Source of the DNA: Actinomycetales bacterium
GTDB lineage: Bacteria; Actinomycetota; Actinomycetes; Actinomycetales; Cellulomonadaceae
Direction: 5' to 3'
DNA length: 26,635 bases
Assembly (NCBI GenBank): GCA_012514545.1
Contig: JAAZAC010000023.1
Location: forward strand, 1-26,635
Shown here: positions 1 to 7,362 of the stretch, in pieces
Layout: every line of letters starts with the position of its first letter
Numbering within the stretch: the first letter of the stretch is position 1
Position numbers and translations under genes: made by a program
Notes under the pieces: generated by a model
Databases searched by the model: none
Told to the model about the DNA's origin: nothing
The model's input: the letters and a program-made list of their open reading frames with translations, nothing else

Positions 1-14
1 CGAAGGGAGGGGTG

Positions 15-776
15 ATGACGGAGCTCTCGATCCGCGAGGTGGCCCGGCTGGCCGGCACGACGAGCCGCGCGCTGCGGCACTACGAGGCGGTCGGCGTCCT
101 GCCGCCCAGCCGCGTCGGCCACGGCGGCATCCGCTACTACGACGACGACGCGCTCGTCCGTCTGCAGCGGGTGCTCGTGCTGCGCGCCCTCGGGATGCCG
201 CTCGCCGACGTGCGCGCGGTGCTCGACGGCGAGCGGGACCAGGCCACCGCGCTCCGCCGACACCTCGACGCGCTGCGCACCGAGCAGCGCCGGCTGGCGC
301 GGATGGCCGCGTCGGTCGAGCGGACGATCGACGCACTCGAGACGGGAGGGCCGATCGTGGCCGAGGAGATGTTCGACGGGTTCGAGCACACGCAGTACGA
401 GGCGGAGGTCACCGAGCGCTGGGGGGCCGACGCCTGGGCCGCCGGCGACCGGTGGTGGCGCGGGCTGTCCGACGACGAGCGCCGCGCGTTCGGCGACGAG
501 GCGGCGCGCCTGTCGGCCGACTGGACGGCCGCCGCCGCGTCGGGCCTCGCGCCCGACTCGGCCGAGGCGCAGGCCCTCGCCCGGCGCCACGCCGCGTGGC
601 TCGCGGGCATCCCGGGCACGCCGAAGGCGACGTCCGGCGGTCCCGCGCGCGAGTACCTGCTGAACCTGGGCGACATGTACGTCGCCGACCCGCGGTTCGC
701 CGCGAACTACGGCGGCGAGGAGGGCGCGCGGTTCGTCCGGGACGCGCTGCGCGTCCTCGTCGAGCGCGCGGGGTGA
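15..776 (+). CDS. MerR-family regulator with TipAS-like effector domain
   Basis: Probable one-component transcriptional regulator of 253 aa. Residues 4-70 are a MerR winged helix-turn-helix, with LSIREVARLAG followed by RALRHYEAVGVLPP and the RYYDDDAL wing. A coiled coil at about 70-110 would join the dimer. The C-terminal part (about 125-253, with EHTQYEAEVTERWG and a WW pair) resembles the TipAS/antibiotic-binding domain of Streptomyces TipA. In that family, drug binding to the domain switches on transcription. The protein contains no cysteine, so the covalent thiopeptide capture known for TipAL is not possible here. I chose ATG at 15 because the GGGAGG-like site at 5-10 sits only one base from the GTG at 12. 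It converges with the SDR gene. MerR proteins often regulate their own promoter, which lies outside the window. Confidence 0.9.
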   Translation: MTELSIREVARLAGTTSRALRHYEAVGVLPPSRVGHGGIRYYDDDALVRLQRVLVLRALGMPLADVRAVLDGERDQATALRRHLDALRTEQRRLARMAASVERTIDALETGGPIVAEEMFDGFEHTQYEAEVTERWGADAWAAGDRWWRGLSDDERRAFGDEAARLSADWTAAAASGLAPDSAEAQALARRHAAWLAGIPGTPKATSGGPAREYLLNLGDMYVADPRFAANYGGEEGARFVRDALRVLVERAG

Positions 777-839
777 CGTCCGCGGGCCGCCCGGGGCGCC
801 GCGAGGCGTCCCGGGCGCCCGCCGTGCGGCGTCCCGCCG

Positions 840-1598
840 TCAGGCGTCCCGGGCGACCACCGTGTTGCTCGCCTGCGCCCGCGGGCGCAGCACCATCGAG
901 TCCACGTTGACGTGGTGCGGGCGGGTCAGGCACCACGCGATCGCGTCGGCGACGTCGTCGGCCGTGAGCGGCTCGGTCACCCCGGCGTAGACGGCCTCGG
1001 CGCGCGCCCGGTCGCCGCGGAACCGGACCAGCGAGAACTCCTCCGTGGCGACCATGCCCGGCGCGACCTCGATCACCCGCACCGGCTCCCCCACGAGCTC
1101 GAGGCGCAGCGTCTCGGCGATGGTCCGCTCGGCGTGCTTGGCGGCCACGTAACCGCCCCCGCCCGGGTACGTCCCGTGGCCCGCCGTCGAGGTGAGGAGC
1201 ACGACGTCGCCGCGCCCCGACGCGCGCAGGTGCGGCAGGAGCGCCTGCGTCACCCGCAGCGTGCCGAGGACGTTGACCTCGTACATCGCGCGCCACTCGG
1301 CGAGCGAGCCCTCGGCGACCGGGTCGAGCCCCAGCGCGCCGCCCGCGTTGTTGACGACGGCGTGCAGCGGGGCGGCCGACGCCGCCTCCGCGAGGCGCGC
1401 GACGTCGTCGTCGGAGGTGACGTCGACGACGAGCGTCTCGGCCCCCGTCTCGGCCGCGAGCGCGGCGAGGCGCTCGGCCCGCCGGGCGACCGCGAGGACC
1501 TCCCAGCCCTCGGCCCGCAGGCGGCGTACGGTCGCCGCCCCGATGCCGGACGACGCGCCCGTCACGACGGCGCGCAGCGGGGCGTGGGCGTCGGCCAT
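840..1598 (-). CDS. SDR-family NAD(P)-dependent oxidoreductase
   Basis: Classical short-chain dehydrogenase of 252 aa, the usual family length. It carries the Rossmann motif TGASSGIG (13-20), the NNAG motif (83-86), structural Asn109, and the catalytic Ser137, Tyr150 and Lys154 (YVAAK). Two arginines at 39-40, after the second beta strand, suggest NADP(H) preference. The overall pattern is closest to the YdfG-like group, which oxidises small 3-hydroxy acids or reduces aldehydes and ketones; the true substrate cannot be read from sequence. The ATG has a good upstream GAGG site. A TAGGGT -10 box lies about 45 bp upstream. The gene is divergent from the F420-0-type transporter cassette, so the two may share control DNA, but no functional link is visible. 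Confidence 0.93.
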   Translation of the reverse strand: MADAHAPLRAVVTGASSGIGAATVRRLRAEGWEVLAVARRAERLAALAAETGAETLVVDVTSDDDVARLAEAASAAPLHAVVNNAGGALGLDPVAEGSLAEWRAMYEVNVLGTLRVTQALLPHLRASGRGDVVLLTSTAGHGTYPGGGGYVAAKHAERTIAETLRLELVGEPVRVIEVAPGMVATEEFSLVRFRGDRARAEAVYAGVTEPLTADDVADAIAWCLTRPHHVNVDSMVLRPRAQASNTVVARDA

Positions 1599-1640
1599 GG
1601 TTGCCTCCCTCGGGCGTCCGCGGGGTCGGGGACCAGGCCC

Positions 1641-1646
1641 ACCCTA
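1641..1646 (-). promoter_or_regulatory. -10 box for the SDR gene
   Basis: TAGGGT on the minus strand fits the actinobacterial TANNNT -10. It would start transcription near 1634 and leave a leader of about 36 nt. No convincing -35 box is visible. The same hexamer precedes the LLM-cofE operon. Confidence 0.45.
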
Positions 1647-1647
1647 G

Positions 1648-1680
1648 GCCGCGCCGGAGCCGCGCCGGAGCGGCACCGGA
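1648..1680. repeat. Three tandem 11-bp repeats in a divergent promoter region
   Basis: Two identical copies of GCCGCGCCGGA (1648-1658, 1659-1669) are followed by a third with two changes, GCGGCACCGGA (1670-1680). The 11-bp period is about one helical turn, as in direct-repeat operators of OmpR-type regulators. The array lies between the -10 boxes of the SDR gene and the ABC cassette. It could also be simple low-complexity GC sequence. Confidence 0.5.
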
Positions 1681-1698
1681 GCCGTCGGCGGACCGCAC

Positions 1699-1704
1699 TA
1701 GACT
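1699..1704 (+). promoter_or_regulatory. -10 box for the ABC cassette
   Basis: TAGACT is a strong match to the actinobacterial TANNNT -10 and predicts a start near 1711. That is exactly where the folded leader begins. There is no clear -35 box, but the 11-bp repeats end at about the -30 position, so an activator may substitute. Confidence 0.55.
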
Positions 1705-1710
1705 CGCGCA

Positions 1711-1787
1711 CCGTGGGTCCCGGGCCGACCGGCCCGGTGACCGGCTCCCGCCCTGAGCCGAGACCCCACGGTCGGCAGCTGGCCCGG
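1711..1787 (+). ncRNA. Structured leader RNA, candidate riboswitch (three-way junction)
   Basis: The leader can fold into a compact three-way junction. P1 pairs 1711-1719 with 1762-1771, with one bulged C. P2 is a perfect 7-bp stem, 1720-1726 with 1731-1737, closing a GACC loop. P3 pairs CGGCTC 1742-1747 with GAGCCG 1755-1760. The junction strands are TGAC (1738-1741) and A1761. A second copy of the P2 3' strand, GGCCCGG, occurs at 1781-1787 and could displace P2, which would give a two-state switch. A TCCT at 1790-1793 can also pair with the AGGA of the ribosome binding site at 1811-1814. Short pieces recall the B12 box, but the element is far too short for a known cobalamin riboswitch. In GC-rich DNA such stems can arise by chance. 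Confidence 0.45.
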
Positions 1788-1819
1788 CCTCCTCCCCGCA
1801 CCGTCGTCGAAGGACGCCC

Positions 1820-2875
1820 ATGCCCGCCGGCACCCCATCCGTGCCCCCCGCCCGGCCCCGTCGCGCCGGCCGCTCGCGCGCCGTCGCCGTCGCCGCCCTC
1901 CTGCCCGCGCTCGCCCTGGCGGCGTGCGCGACCCCCGCCGCCCCCGGCCCCGAGGCGCCGCCCGCCGACGCGCCGGCCGCCCGCGCCGCCACCCCGGACC
2001 CGTACCCCCTCACGCTCGAGAACTGCGGCGTCGAGGTCACCGTGGAGGCGCCGCCGCAGCGCGTCGTGACGATCAAGTCGAGCGCCACCGAGATGCTCCT
2101 CGCGCTGGGCCTGGCCGACCGGATCGTCGGCATCGGCTTCCCCGACGGCCCCGTCCCCGACGCGTGGGCGGAGGAGGCGGCGGACCTGCCGGTGCTGTCG
2201 GACCGGGTGCCGTCCGCGGAGGTCGTCCTCGGCGTCGAGCCCGACCTCGTCTACGCGGGCTGGGAGTCCAACCTCACCGCCGACGGCGCCGGCGACCGCG
2301 CCACGCTCGCCGAGCTCGGCGTCGCCACGTACGTCTCGCCGTCGGCGTGCCGGGACCCCGCGCACCAGCCCGACACGCTGACGTTCGAGCACGTGTGGGC
2401 GGAGATCGCCGAGGTCGCCGCGATCATGGGCGTGCCCGACGCCGCCGCCGACCTCGTCGCCGAGCAGCGGGCCGCGCTGGCCGACCTGCGCCCCGACGAG
2501 CGGGGCCTCACCGCCCTCTGGTACTCGTCCGGGACCGACATCCCCTACGTGGGCGCCGGCATCGGGGCGCCGCAGATGATCCTCGACGCCGTCGGGCTGA
2601 CGAACATCGCCGGCGGTGTGGCGGACACGTGGACGTCGTTCTCGTGGGAGCAGGTCGCCGCCGACGACCCCGACGTCATCGTGCTCGTCGACGCGACCTG
2701 GAACTCGGCCGCCAAGAAGCGCGAGCTCCTCGCGACCAGCCCGGCGACGGCGAACCTCACCGCCGTCCGCGAGGAGCGCTACCTCGTCGTGCCGTTCCCG
2801 GCGACCGAGGCGGGCGTGCGCAACGTCCCCGCCGCGCTGGACCTCGCGGCGCAGCTCGCGGCCCTCGACCTGTGA
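1820..2875 (+). CDS. ABC transporter substrate-binding lipoprotein, proposed F420-0 binding type
   Basis: A 351-aa type III (BtuF/FhuD-like) solute-binding protein. An arginine-rich N-terminus and a hydrophobic stretch end in the lipobox LALAAC with Cys36 as lipid anchor, so it sits on the outer face of the membrane. An Ala/Pro linker follows. The mature domain begins with RVVTIKSSATEMLLALGLADRIVGIG, typical of the family that binds cobalamin, haem or siderophores. Actinobacterial cassettes of this type near cofE have been proposed to take up the F420 precursor F420-0. That assignment here rests on context; cobalamin or iron chelates remain possible. The ATG has GAAGGA five bases upstream. 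The stop overlaps the GTG of the permease gene, so the two are probably translated together. Confidence 0.85.
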   Translation: MPAGTPSVPPARPRRAGRSRAVAVAALLPALALAACATPAAPGPEAPPADAPAARAATPDPYPLTLENCGVEVTVEAPPQRVVTIKSSATEMLLALGLADRIVGIGFPDGPVPDAWAEEAADLPVLSDRVPSAEVVLGVEPDLVYAGWESNLTADGAGDRATLAELGVATYVSPSACRDPAHQPDTLTFEHVWAEIAEVAAIMGVPDAAADLVAEQRAALADLRPDERGLTALWYSSGTDIPYVGAGIGAPQMILDAVGLTNIAGGVADTWTSFSWEQVAADDPDVIVLVDATWNSAAKKRELLATSPATANLTAVREERYLVVPFPATEAGVRNVPAALDLAAQLAALDL

Positions 2876-3939
2876 GCGCAGGCGCGGACGTGGCGCGCCC
2901 CCGGCACCGGGTGCCGACGGGGCTCGCCGCCGCGCTCGCCGCCGCGGCCCTGCTCGTCTCCCTCACGCTCGCCGTGACCATCGGGCCTGCCGACCTCGCG
3001 CCGGCCGACGTGTGGCGCTCGATCGGGGACCACCTCGCGACGCTCCTCGGCGGCGGGCCGGCCGAGCCCGCGCTCGGCGCGCTGCGCGACGGGATCGTGT
3101 GGGAGCTGCGCCTGCCGCGCGTGCTCACCGCGGCGGCCGTGGGCGCCGGGCTCTCGGTCGCGGGCGCGGTCATGCAGGGGCTGACCCGCAACCCGCTCGC
3201 CGACCCCTACCTGCTCGGGCTGTCGTCGGGCGCGTCGCTCGGGGCGGTCGCGGTGCTCGTGCTGGGCGTGTCCGTGCTGCTGCCGGTGGCCGCGTTCGCC
3301 GGCGCGCTCGTCGCGCTCGTGGCCGCGCTCGCGCTCGCCGGGGCCGCGGGCGCCATCACGCCCGGCCGCACCGTGCTGGCCGGGCTCGCCGTCGCGCAGC
3401 TCGCCGCCGCCGGCACGTCCTTCGTCATCTTCTGGTCGGCGACCGGGGACTCCTACCGCGAGATCCTCTCCTGGCTCATGGGCTCGCTCGCGGGGGCCGG
3501 CTGGGGCGCCGTCGGGATCGCCGTGGGTGCGACGGCGGTCCTCGGCACGGGGCTCGCGCTCCAGGGCCGGGTGCTCGACGCGTTCGCGTTCGGCGACACC
3601 GCGGCCGCCGCGCTCGGCATCGCCGTCGGGCGCACCCGCTGGCTGCTGCTCACCGTGGTGGCCCTCCTCACCGGGGCGCTCGTCGCGGTGAGCGGCTCGA
3701 TCGGGTTCGTCGGCCTGGCCCTGCCGCACGCCGTGCGCTTCGTCGTGGGCGTCGCGCACCGGCGGCTGCTCCCCCTCGCGGCCCTCGTGGGCGCGACGTT
3801 CCTCGTGTGGGCCGACACGGCCGCGCGCACGGTGTTCGAGCCGCGCGAGCTCCCGGTCGGGATCGTCACCGCGTTCCTCGGCGCGCCGGTGTTCGCGGTG
3901 CTGCTGTGGCGCCGGCGGGCGGCGGGGGCGGACGCATGA
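2872..3939 (+). CDS. FecCD/BtuC-family ABC permease, proposed F420-0 importer
   Basis: Membrane subunit of 355 aa with about ten hydrophobic segments, the normal size and topology for BtuC/FecCD permeases. Family signatures are clear: LRLPRVLTAAAVGAGLSVAG, then MQGLTRNPLADPYLLGLSSG, and later SGSIGFVGLALPHAVR followed by FLVWADTAAR. The start chosen is GTG 2872, which overlaps the upstream stop as GTGA; an in-frame GTG at 2890 is an alternative. It would form the dimeric channel that receives the ligand from the upstream lipoprotein. The ATG of the ATPase overlaps its stop as ATGA. Substrate specificity cannot be deduced from the permease itself; the F420-0 proposal comes from gene neighbourhood. 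Confidence 0.9.
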   Translation: MSAGADVARPRHRVPTGLAAALAAAALLVSLTLAVTIGPADLAPADVWRSIGDHLATLLGGGPAEPALGALRDGIVWELRLPRVLTAAAVGAGLSVAGAVMQGLTRNPLADPYLLGLSSGASLGAVAVLVLGVSVLLPVAAFAGALVALVAALALAGAAGAITPGRTVLAGLAVAQLAAAGTSFVIFWSATGDSYREILSWLMGSLAGAGWGAVGIAVGATAVLGTGLALQGRVLDAFAFGDTAAAALGIAVGRTRWLLLTVVALLTGALVAVSGSIGFVGLALPHAVRFVVGVAHRRLLPLAALVGATFLVWADTAARTVFEPRELPVGIVTAFLGAPVFAVLLWRRRAAGADA

Positions 3940-4703
3940 GCCTGCGGCTCGCCGACGTGCGGTGGTCCGTCGCCGGGGCCACGATCCTCGACGGCGTGAC
4001 CGCCGAGGCGCCCGGGGGGCGGCTCACCGGCCTGCTCGGGCCCAACGGGGCGGGCAAGTCGACGCTGCTGCGCGTCGTCGCCGGGGTGCTGGCGCCCGAC
4101 GCCGGGGCGGCGACCCTCGACGGGGCCGACCTCCTCGCCGTCCCCCGGCGCGAGCGCGCGCGCAGGGTGGCGCTCGTGGAGCAGGAGGCGACCGCCGTCG
4201 TGCCGCTGACCGTCCGCGAGGCCGTGGAGGTGGGCCGCACGCCGCACCTGTCGCGCTGGGGCGGGCTCGCCGACCGCGACCGCCGGGCGGTCGACGACGC
4301 GCTGGCGGCCGCCGGGGTCGCCGGGCTCGCGGACCGGGCGCTCGGCACGTTGTCGGGGGGCGAGCGGCAGCGCGCGCACCTCGCCCGGGCGCTCGCCCAG
4401 GAGCCGCGGCTCCTCCTGCTCGACGAGCCGACGAACCACCTCGACGTGCACGCCCGTCTCGAGCTGCTCGCGCTCCTGCGCCGGCTCACCGCCGCGGACG
4501 TCACGGTCGTCGCGGCGCTGCACGACCTCAACCTGGCGGCGGCGGCGTGCGACCACGTCGTGCTGCTCGACGCCGGCCGCGTGGTGGCGGAGGGGCCGGT
4601 CGAGGAGGTCCTCGTGCCGGCGGTCCTCGAGCCCGTCTACCGGGTGCGCTGCGACGTCCTCACGCACCCCGTGACCGGCCGGCCGGTGCTCACGTTCACC
4701 TGA
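3936..4703 (+). CDS. ABC transporter ATP-binding protein, FepC/BtuD-like, proposed F420-0 importer
   Basis: ATPase of 255 aa that powers the upstream permease. All motifs are intact: Walker A GPNGAGKST (35-43), signature LSGGERQR (139-146), Walker B LLLLDE (159-164) followed by the D-loop NHLD, and the switch histidine His196 in ALHDLN. The sequence type is that of FepC/FhuC/BtuD importers of siderophores and cobalamin. It is the last gene of the three-gene unit; the ATGA overlap with the permease gene supports coupled translation. A 9-bp hairpin follows ten bases after the stop. The three-gene order lipoprotein-permease-ATPase matches the actinobacterial cassette described as a putative F420-0 transporter. 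Confidence 0.92.
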   Translation: MSLRLADVRWSVAGATILDGVTAEAPGGRLTGLLGPNGAGKSTLLRVVAGVLAPDAGAATLDGADLLAVPRRERARRVALVEQEATAVVPLTVREAVEVGRTPHLSRWGGLADRDRRAVDDALAAAGVAGLADRALGTLSGGERQRAHLARALAQEPRLLLLDEPTNHLDVHARLELLALLRRLTAADVTVVAALHDLNLAAAACDHVVLLDAGRVVAEGPVEEVLVPAVLEPVYRVRCDVLTHPVTGRPVLTFT

Positions 4704-4712
4704 GGCCGCGCG

Positions 4713-4740
4713 CCGCCCGGGCACCGACGCCCCCGGGCGG
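4713..4740 (+). terminator. Hairpin after the ABC cassette
   Basis: A perfect 9-bp GC stem, CCGCCCGGG (4713-4721) with CCCGGGCGG (4732-4740), closes a 10-nt loop. It begins ten bases after the ATPase stop. There is no U-tract, as is common in high-GC actinobacteria. Confidence 0.6.
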
Positions 4741-4769
4741 GCCTTGACGGCGGGTGCCACGATGGCCGC

Positions 4770-5339
4770 ATGGCCCTGTGGATGACCGGCGACCCCGAGG
4801 CGGACGCCCTGCTCGACGCCGACCCCTTCGCGCTGCTCGTCGGCATGCTCCTGGACCAGCAGGTCCCCATGGAGACGGCGTTCGCCGGGCCCGCGAAGAT
4901 CGCGGCCCGGATGGGCGGCTTCGACGTGCACCGCATCGCCGACGCCGACCCCGAGGAGTTCGCGGCGCTCTGCGCGACGCCGCCCGCCGTGCACCGCTTC
5001 CCCGGCTCGATGGCGGGCCGCATCCAGGCGCTGGCGCGCGCCGTCGTCGACGACTACGACGGCGACGTCACCCGGATCTGGCGCGACGGCGACCCCGACG
5101 GCGCGGAGGTGCTCCGCCGCCTGCGCGCGCTGCCCGGGTTCGGCGAGGCCAAGGCGAAGATCTTCCTCGCGCTGCTCGGCAAGCGGCGCGGCGTGCAGCC
5201 GCCCGGCTGGCGCGAGGCGGCCGGCGACTACGGCGACGACGTGCCGCGGTCGATCGCGGACGTCACCGACGCCGACTCGCTCGCCCGGGTGCGGGCGACC
5301 AAGAAGGCGGCCAAGGCCGCCGCCCGCGCCGGCCGCTGA
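4770..5339 (+). CDS. HhH-GPD superfamily protein, uncharacterised DNA repair-like
   Basis: A 189-aa protein of the helix-hairpin-helix GPD superfamily, in the actinobacterial subgroup usually labelled uncharacterised HhH-GPD protein. The N-terminal half has LLVGMLLDQQVPMETAFAGP, typical of the glycosylase helical core. The hairpin is at about 118-138 (LRALPGFGEAKAKIFLALL). Compared with endonuclease III, the hairpin Lys is shifted and the usual catalytic Asp about 18 residues on is a proline (PPGW, 144-147). No iron-sulfur cluster cysteines are present. It may therefore bind DNA without normal glycosylase activity; this is inference. The C-terminus is a Lys/Ala-rich tail. The ATG has no good ribosome site, so a leaderless start is possible. 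It converges with the FtsH-like gene. Confidence 0.85.
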   Translation: MALWMTGDPEADALLDADPFALLVGMLLDQQVPMETAFAGPAKIAARMGGFDVHRIADADPEEFAALCATPPAVHRFPGSMAGRIQALARAVVDDYDGDVTRIWRDGDPDGAEVLRRLRALPGFGEAKAKIFLALLGKRRGVQPPGWREAAGDYGDDVPRSIADVTDADSLARVRATKKAAKAAARAGR

Positions 5340-5352
5340 CCCCCCAGCACCA

Positions 5353-5424
5353 CGCAGAGTGGAACGATCTGCTCGCAGAACGTTCCACTCGGAGCAGCTG
5401 GGCCTCAGTTCGTTCCACTCTGCG
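5353..5424. repeat. 15-bp inverted repeat with an extra 10-bp copy between convergent genes
   Basis: CGCAGAGTGGAACGA at 5353-5367 is a perfect inverted copy of 5410-5424. A third copy of the core, CGTTCCACTC, lies at 5381-5390 as a direct repeat exactly 30 bp from that at 5411-5420. The outer arms could form a large hairpin that ends both convergent genes. The right arm overlaps the last codons of the FtsH-like gene. It is AT-richer than its surroundings, so it may also be a copy of a dispersed intergenic repeat. Confidence 0.75.
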
Positions 5425-7282
5425 CCGGGGAGGGGAGGCGCGCGATCGCGAGGCGCGGGGCGGCGCGGCGGTCGCCGCCGGCCGCGAGGAGCACCTCGAC
5501 GATCTGCTCCCCCACGAGCTCGTGCCGCTCGAGCAGCGCATCGCGGAGCGCGGCCACGAGGTGCCGGTGCTCCGACAGCAGCCACACCACCTTCTCGCGC
5601 GCCGTGTCCAGCACGTCCTCCACCCGGCGCCGCGACTCGGGGTCGGCGAGCACCGCGCGCACGAAGTCGCCCTCGGTCGCGAGGAAGGACACGAGCGACC
5701 CGGCCATCCCCGCGGCGCCCACCATCTGCGCGGCCGTCCGCGTCGCCGCGGCGAGGTCGCTCGCGGGACCGGTCGTCGTCTGGCCGAAGAAGAGCTCCTC
5801 GGCGACGAACCCGCCCATCGCGATTTCGACGAGGCTGCGCAGGTCGCCCGCCGACCGCGTGAACACCTCGTCGATGTCGTTGTGCGCGAGCAGGCCGAGC
5901 GCCTCGCCCCGCTTGACGATCGTGAGGATCTCCATCGTGCGGTTCGGCGCCACCAGCCACGTCACGACGGCGTGCCCCGCCTCGTGCGTGGCGATGAGCC
6001 GCTGCTCCGCGGGCGTGTAGTCCACGGGCTGGCCGAGACCGACCATCTCGGTGATCCGGGCCCGCTCGACGTCGTCGTGGCTCATCGCCTCGCTCCCGCG
6101 CCGCAGCGCGTTGACGAGCGCCTCGTCGAGCAGGTGCTCGATCATCACCGGCGTCCAGCCGATCGTCGCCGCGGCCACCCGGTCGCGCACCCGCGGGTCG
6201 TCCAGGTCGGGCTCGTGCGCGCGGCGGGCGAGGAAGTGGTCGACGAGCGCGCGGCGCCCGTGCACGTCCGGTGCCCCGAAGGTGAGCCGACGGTCGAACC
6301 GGCCGGGACGCAGCAGCGCCGGGTCGAGCGAGTCCGCGCGGTTGGTGGCCGCGATGAGCAGGATGGGCGCGCGCGTCGGCCGGATCTGCCGCAGCTGCCG
6401 GTCGGCGGGCAGCAGCAGGTTGAGCGCCGCGACGCACCGGTTGACGAGCCGCTCGCCGCGCGAGGGCTGGTCGAACGACTGCATCTGCACGAGGAGCTCG
6501 TTGACCACGCCGCCGGTGCCCTCGCTGATGATCGGGTGCGTCACCGCCCCGCCCGCCCCGGACCCGCTCGCGCCGTGCCCGCCGACGCCGTGCCCGACGG
6601 CGAGCCCCGCCCCCGTGCCGGCCCCTCCCCCGCCGAGAGCGCCCAGCAGCCCTCCGCGGCGCAGCGCGATCGCGTCGATCTCCTCGATGAACCCGATCGC
6701 GCCGCCCTCGGTGCGCGCCGCCTGCCTCAGTGCGGCGAAGTACGCGCGGATCTTGCGCGCCGTCGCGCCGTAGTACATCGACTGGAAGGAGGTCGCGGAG
6801 ACGAAGAGGAACGGCACGCCCGCCTCGGCCGCCATCGCCTTGGCGGTGAGCGTCTTGCCGGTGCCGGGCGGGCCCTCGAACAGCAGGCCCCGGCGCGCGC
6901 GGCCGCCCGTCCGGTCGGCGAAGCGGCGGTGCATCCAGAACAGCTCGAGCGAGCGGCGCACGTCCTCCTTGACCGCGTCGATGCCGATGACGTCGTCGAG
7001 CGTGACGTCCACCTGCTCCGGCCGGTAGGTCAGGTGCGGCGACCGCCCGCTCGCCACGTGCGTGCCGACCGCGAGGACGAGCAGGGCGACGAAGAACAGG
7101 ATGAGCACGACGATGAACGGGTCCACCGCGGGCATCCGCGGCACGGGCGAGCCGCCCGCGAGCGGCACGACGACGAACCAGGCCTCGACGGCGAGGACGG
7201 CCGCGGCCACCCGGTACACCCGGCGCCGGCGCAGCCGGTCCCGGTCGAGCGCGATGTCGTGGCGGTCTGACGTCAGGGACAC
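5405..7282 (-). CDS. Divergent FtsH-like AAA ATPase with M41 zinc protease domain
   Basis: A 625-aa membrane-bound ATPase/protease. Two N-terminal membrane segments (about 22-42 and 54-76) precede the AAA module: Walker A GPPGTGKT (137-144), a pore loop with MYYG (169-172), and the second-region-of-homology arginines in LLRPGRFDRR. Walker B reads FIEE (198-201), where FtsH normally has FIDE. A Gly/Ala/His-rich insertion occupies roughly 208-258. The M41 domain has HEAGH (433-437) and a distal Asp509 as likely third zinc ligand. It would extract and degrade membrane or misfolded proteins. It is probably not the housekeeping FtsH, given these differences. I chose GTG 7282, which has GGAGGGAG six bases upstream, over an ATG 63 bases earlier without such a site. 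Confidence 0.88.
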   Translation of the reverse strand: MSLTSDRHDIALDRDRLRRRRVYRVAAAVLAVEAWFVVVPLAGGSPVPRMPAVDPFIVVLILFFVALLVLAVGTHVASGRSPHLTYRPEQVDVTLDDVIGIDAVKEDVRRSLELFWMHRRFADRTGGRARRGLLFEGPPGTGKTLTAKAMAAEAGVPFLFVSATSFQSMYYGATARKIRAYFAALRQAARTEGGAIGFIEEIDAIALRRGGLLGALGGGGAGTGAGLAVGHGVGGHGASGSGAGGAVTHPIISEGTGGVVNELLVQMQSFDQPSRGERLVNRCVAALNLLLPADRQLRQIRPTRAPILLIAATNRADSLDPALLRPGRFDRRLTFGAPDVHGRRALVDHFLARRAHEPDLDDPRVRDRVAAATIGWTPVMIEHLLDEALVNALRRGSEAMSHDDVERARITEMVGLGQPVDYTPAEQRLIATHEAGHAVVTWLVAPNRTMEILTIVKRGEALGLLAHNDIDEVFTRSAGDLRSLVEIAMGGFVAEELFFGQTTTGPASDLAAATRTAAQMVGAAGMAGSLVSFLATEGDFVRAVLADPESRRRVEDVLDTAREKVVWLLSEHRHLVAALRDALLERHELVGEQIVEVLLAAGGDRRAAPRLAIARLPSPAQSGTN

Positions 7283-7362
7283 GGCGGTCTCCCTCCACGC
7301 GGCGGTGAAGGGGCAATGATCGGGCGAACCGGACATTTCCGCCACCGGACGCCGGTGCCCGG

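Noticed and set aside
776..851. GGCGTCCCG copies at 805, 828 and 843 as a regulatory repeat
   Set aside because: Irregular spacing (23 and 15 bp), one copy inside the SDR gene end, and low complexity; probably a loose terminator region between convergent genes.
1690..1820. Classical cobalamin riboswitch upstream of the BtuFCD-like cassette
   Set aside because: Fragments such as CCGGTG, CTCCCGCC and AGCCGAGACC recall cobalamin riboswitch boxes in order, but the element is about 60-80 nt, whereas known members are near 200 nt, and most of the core is missing.
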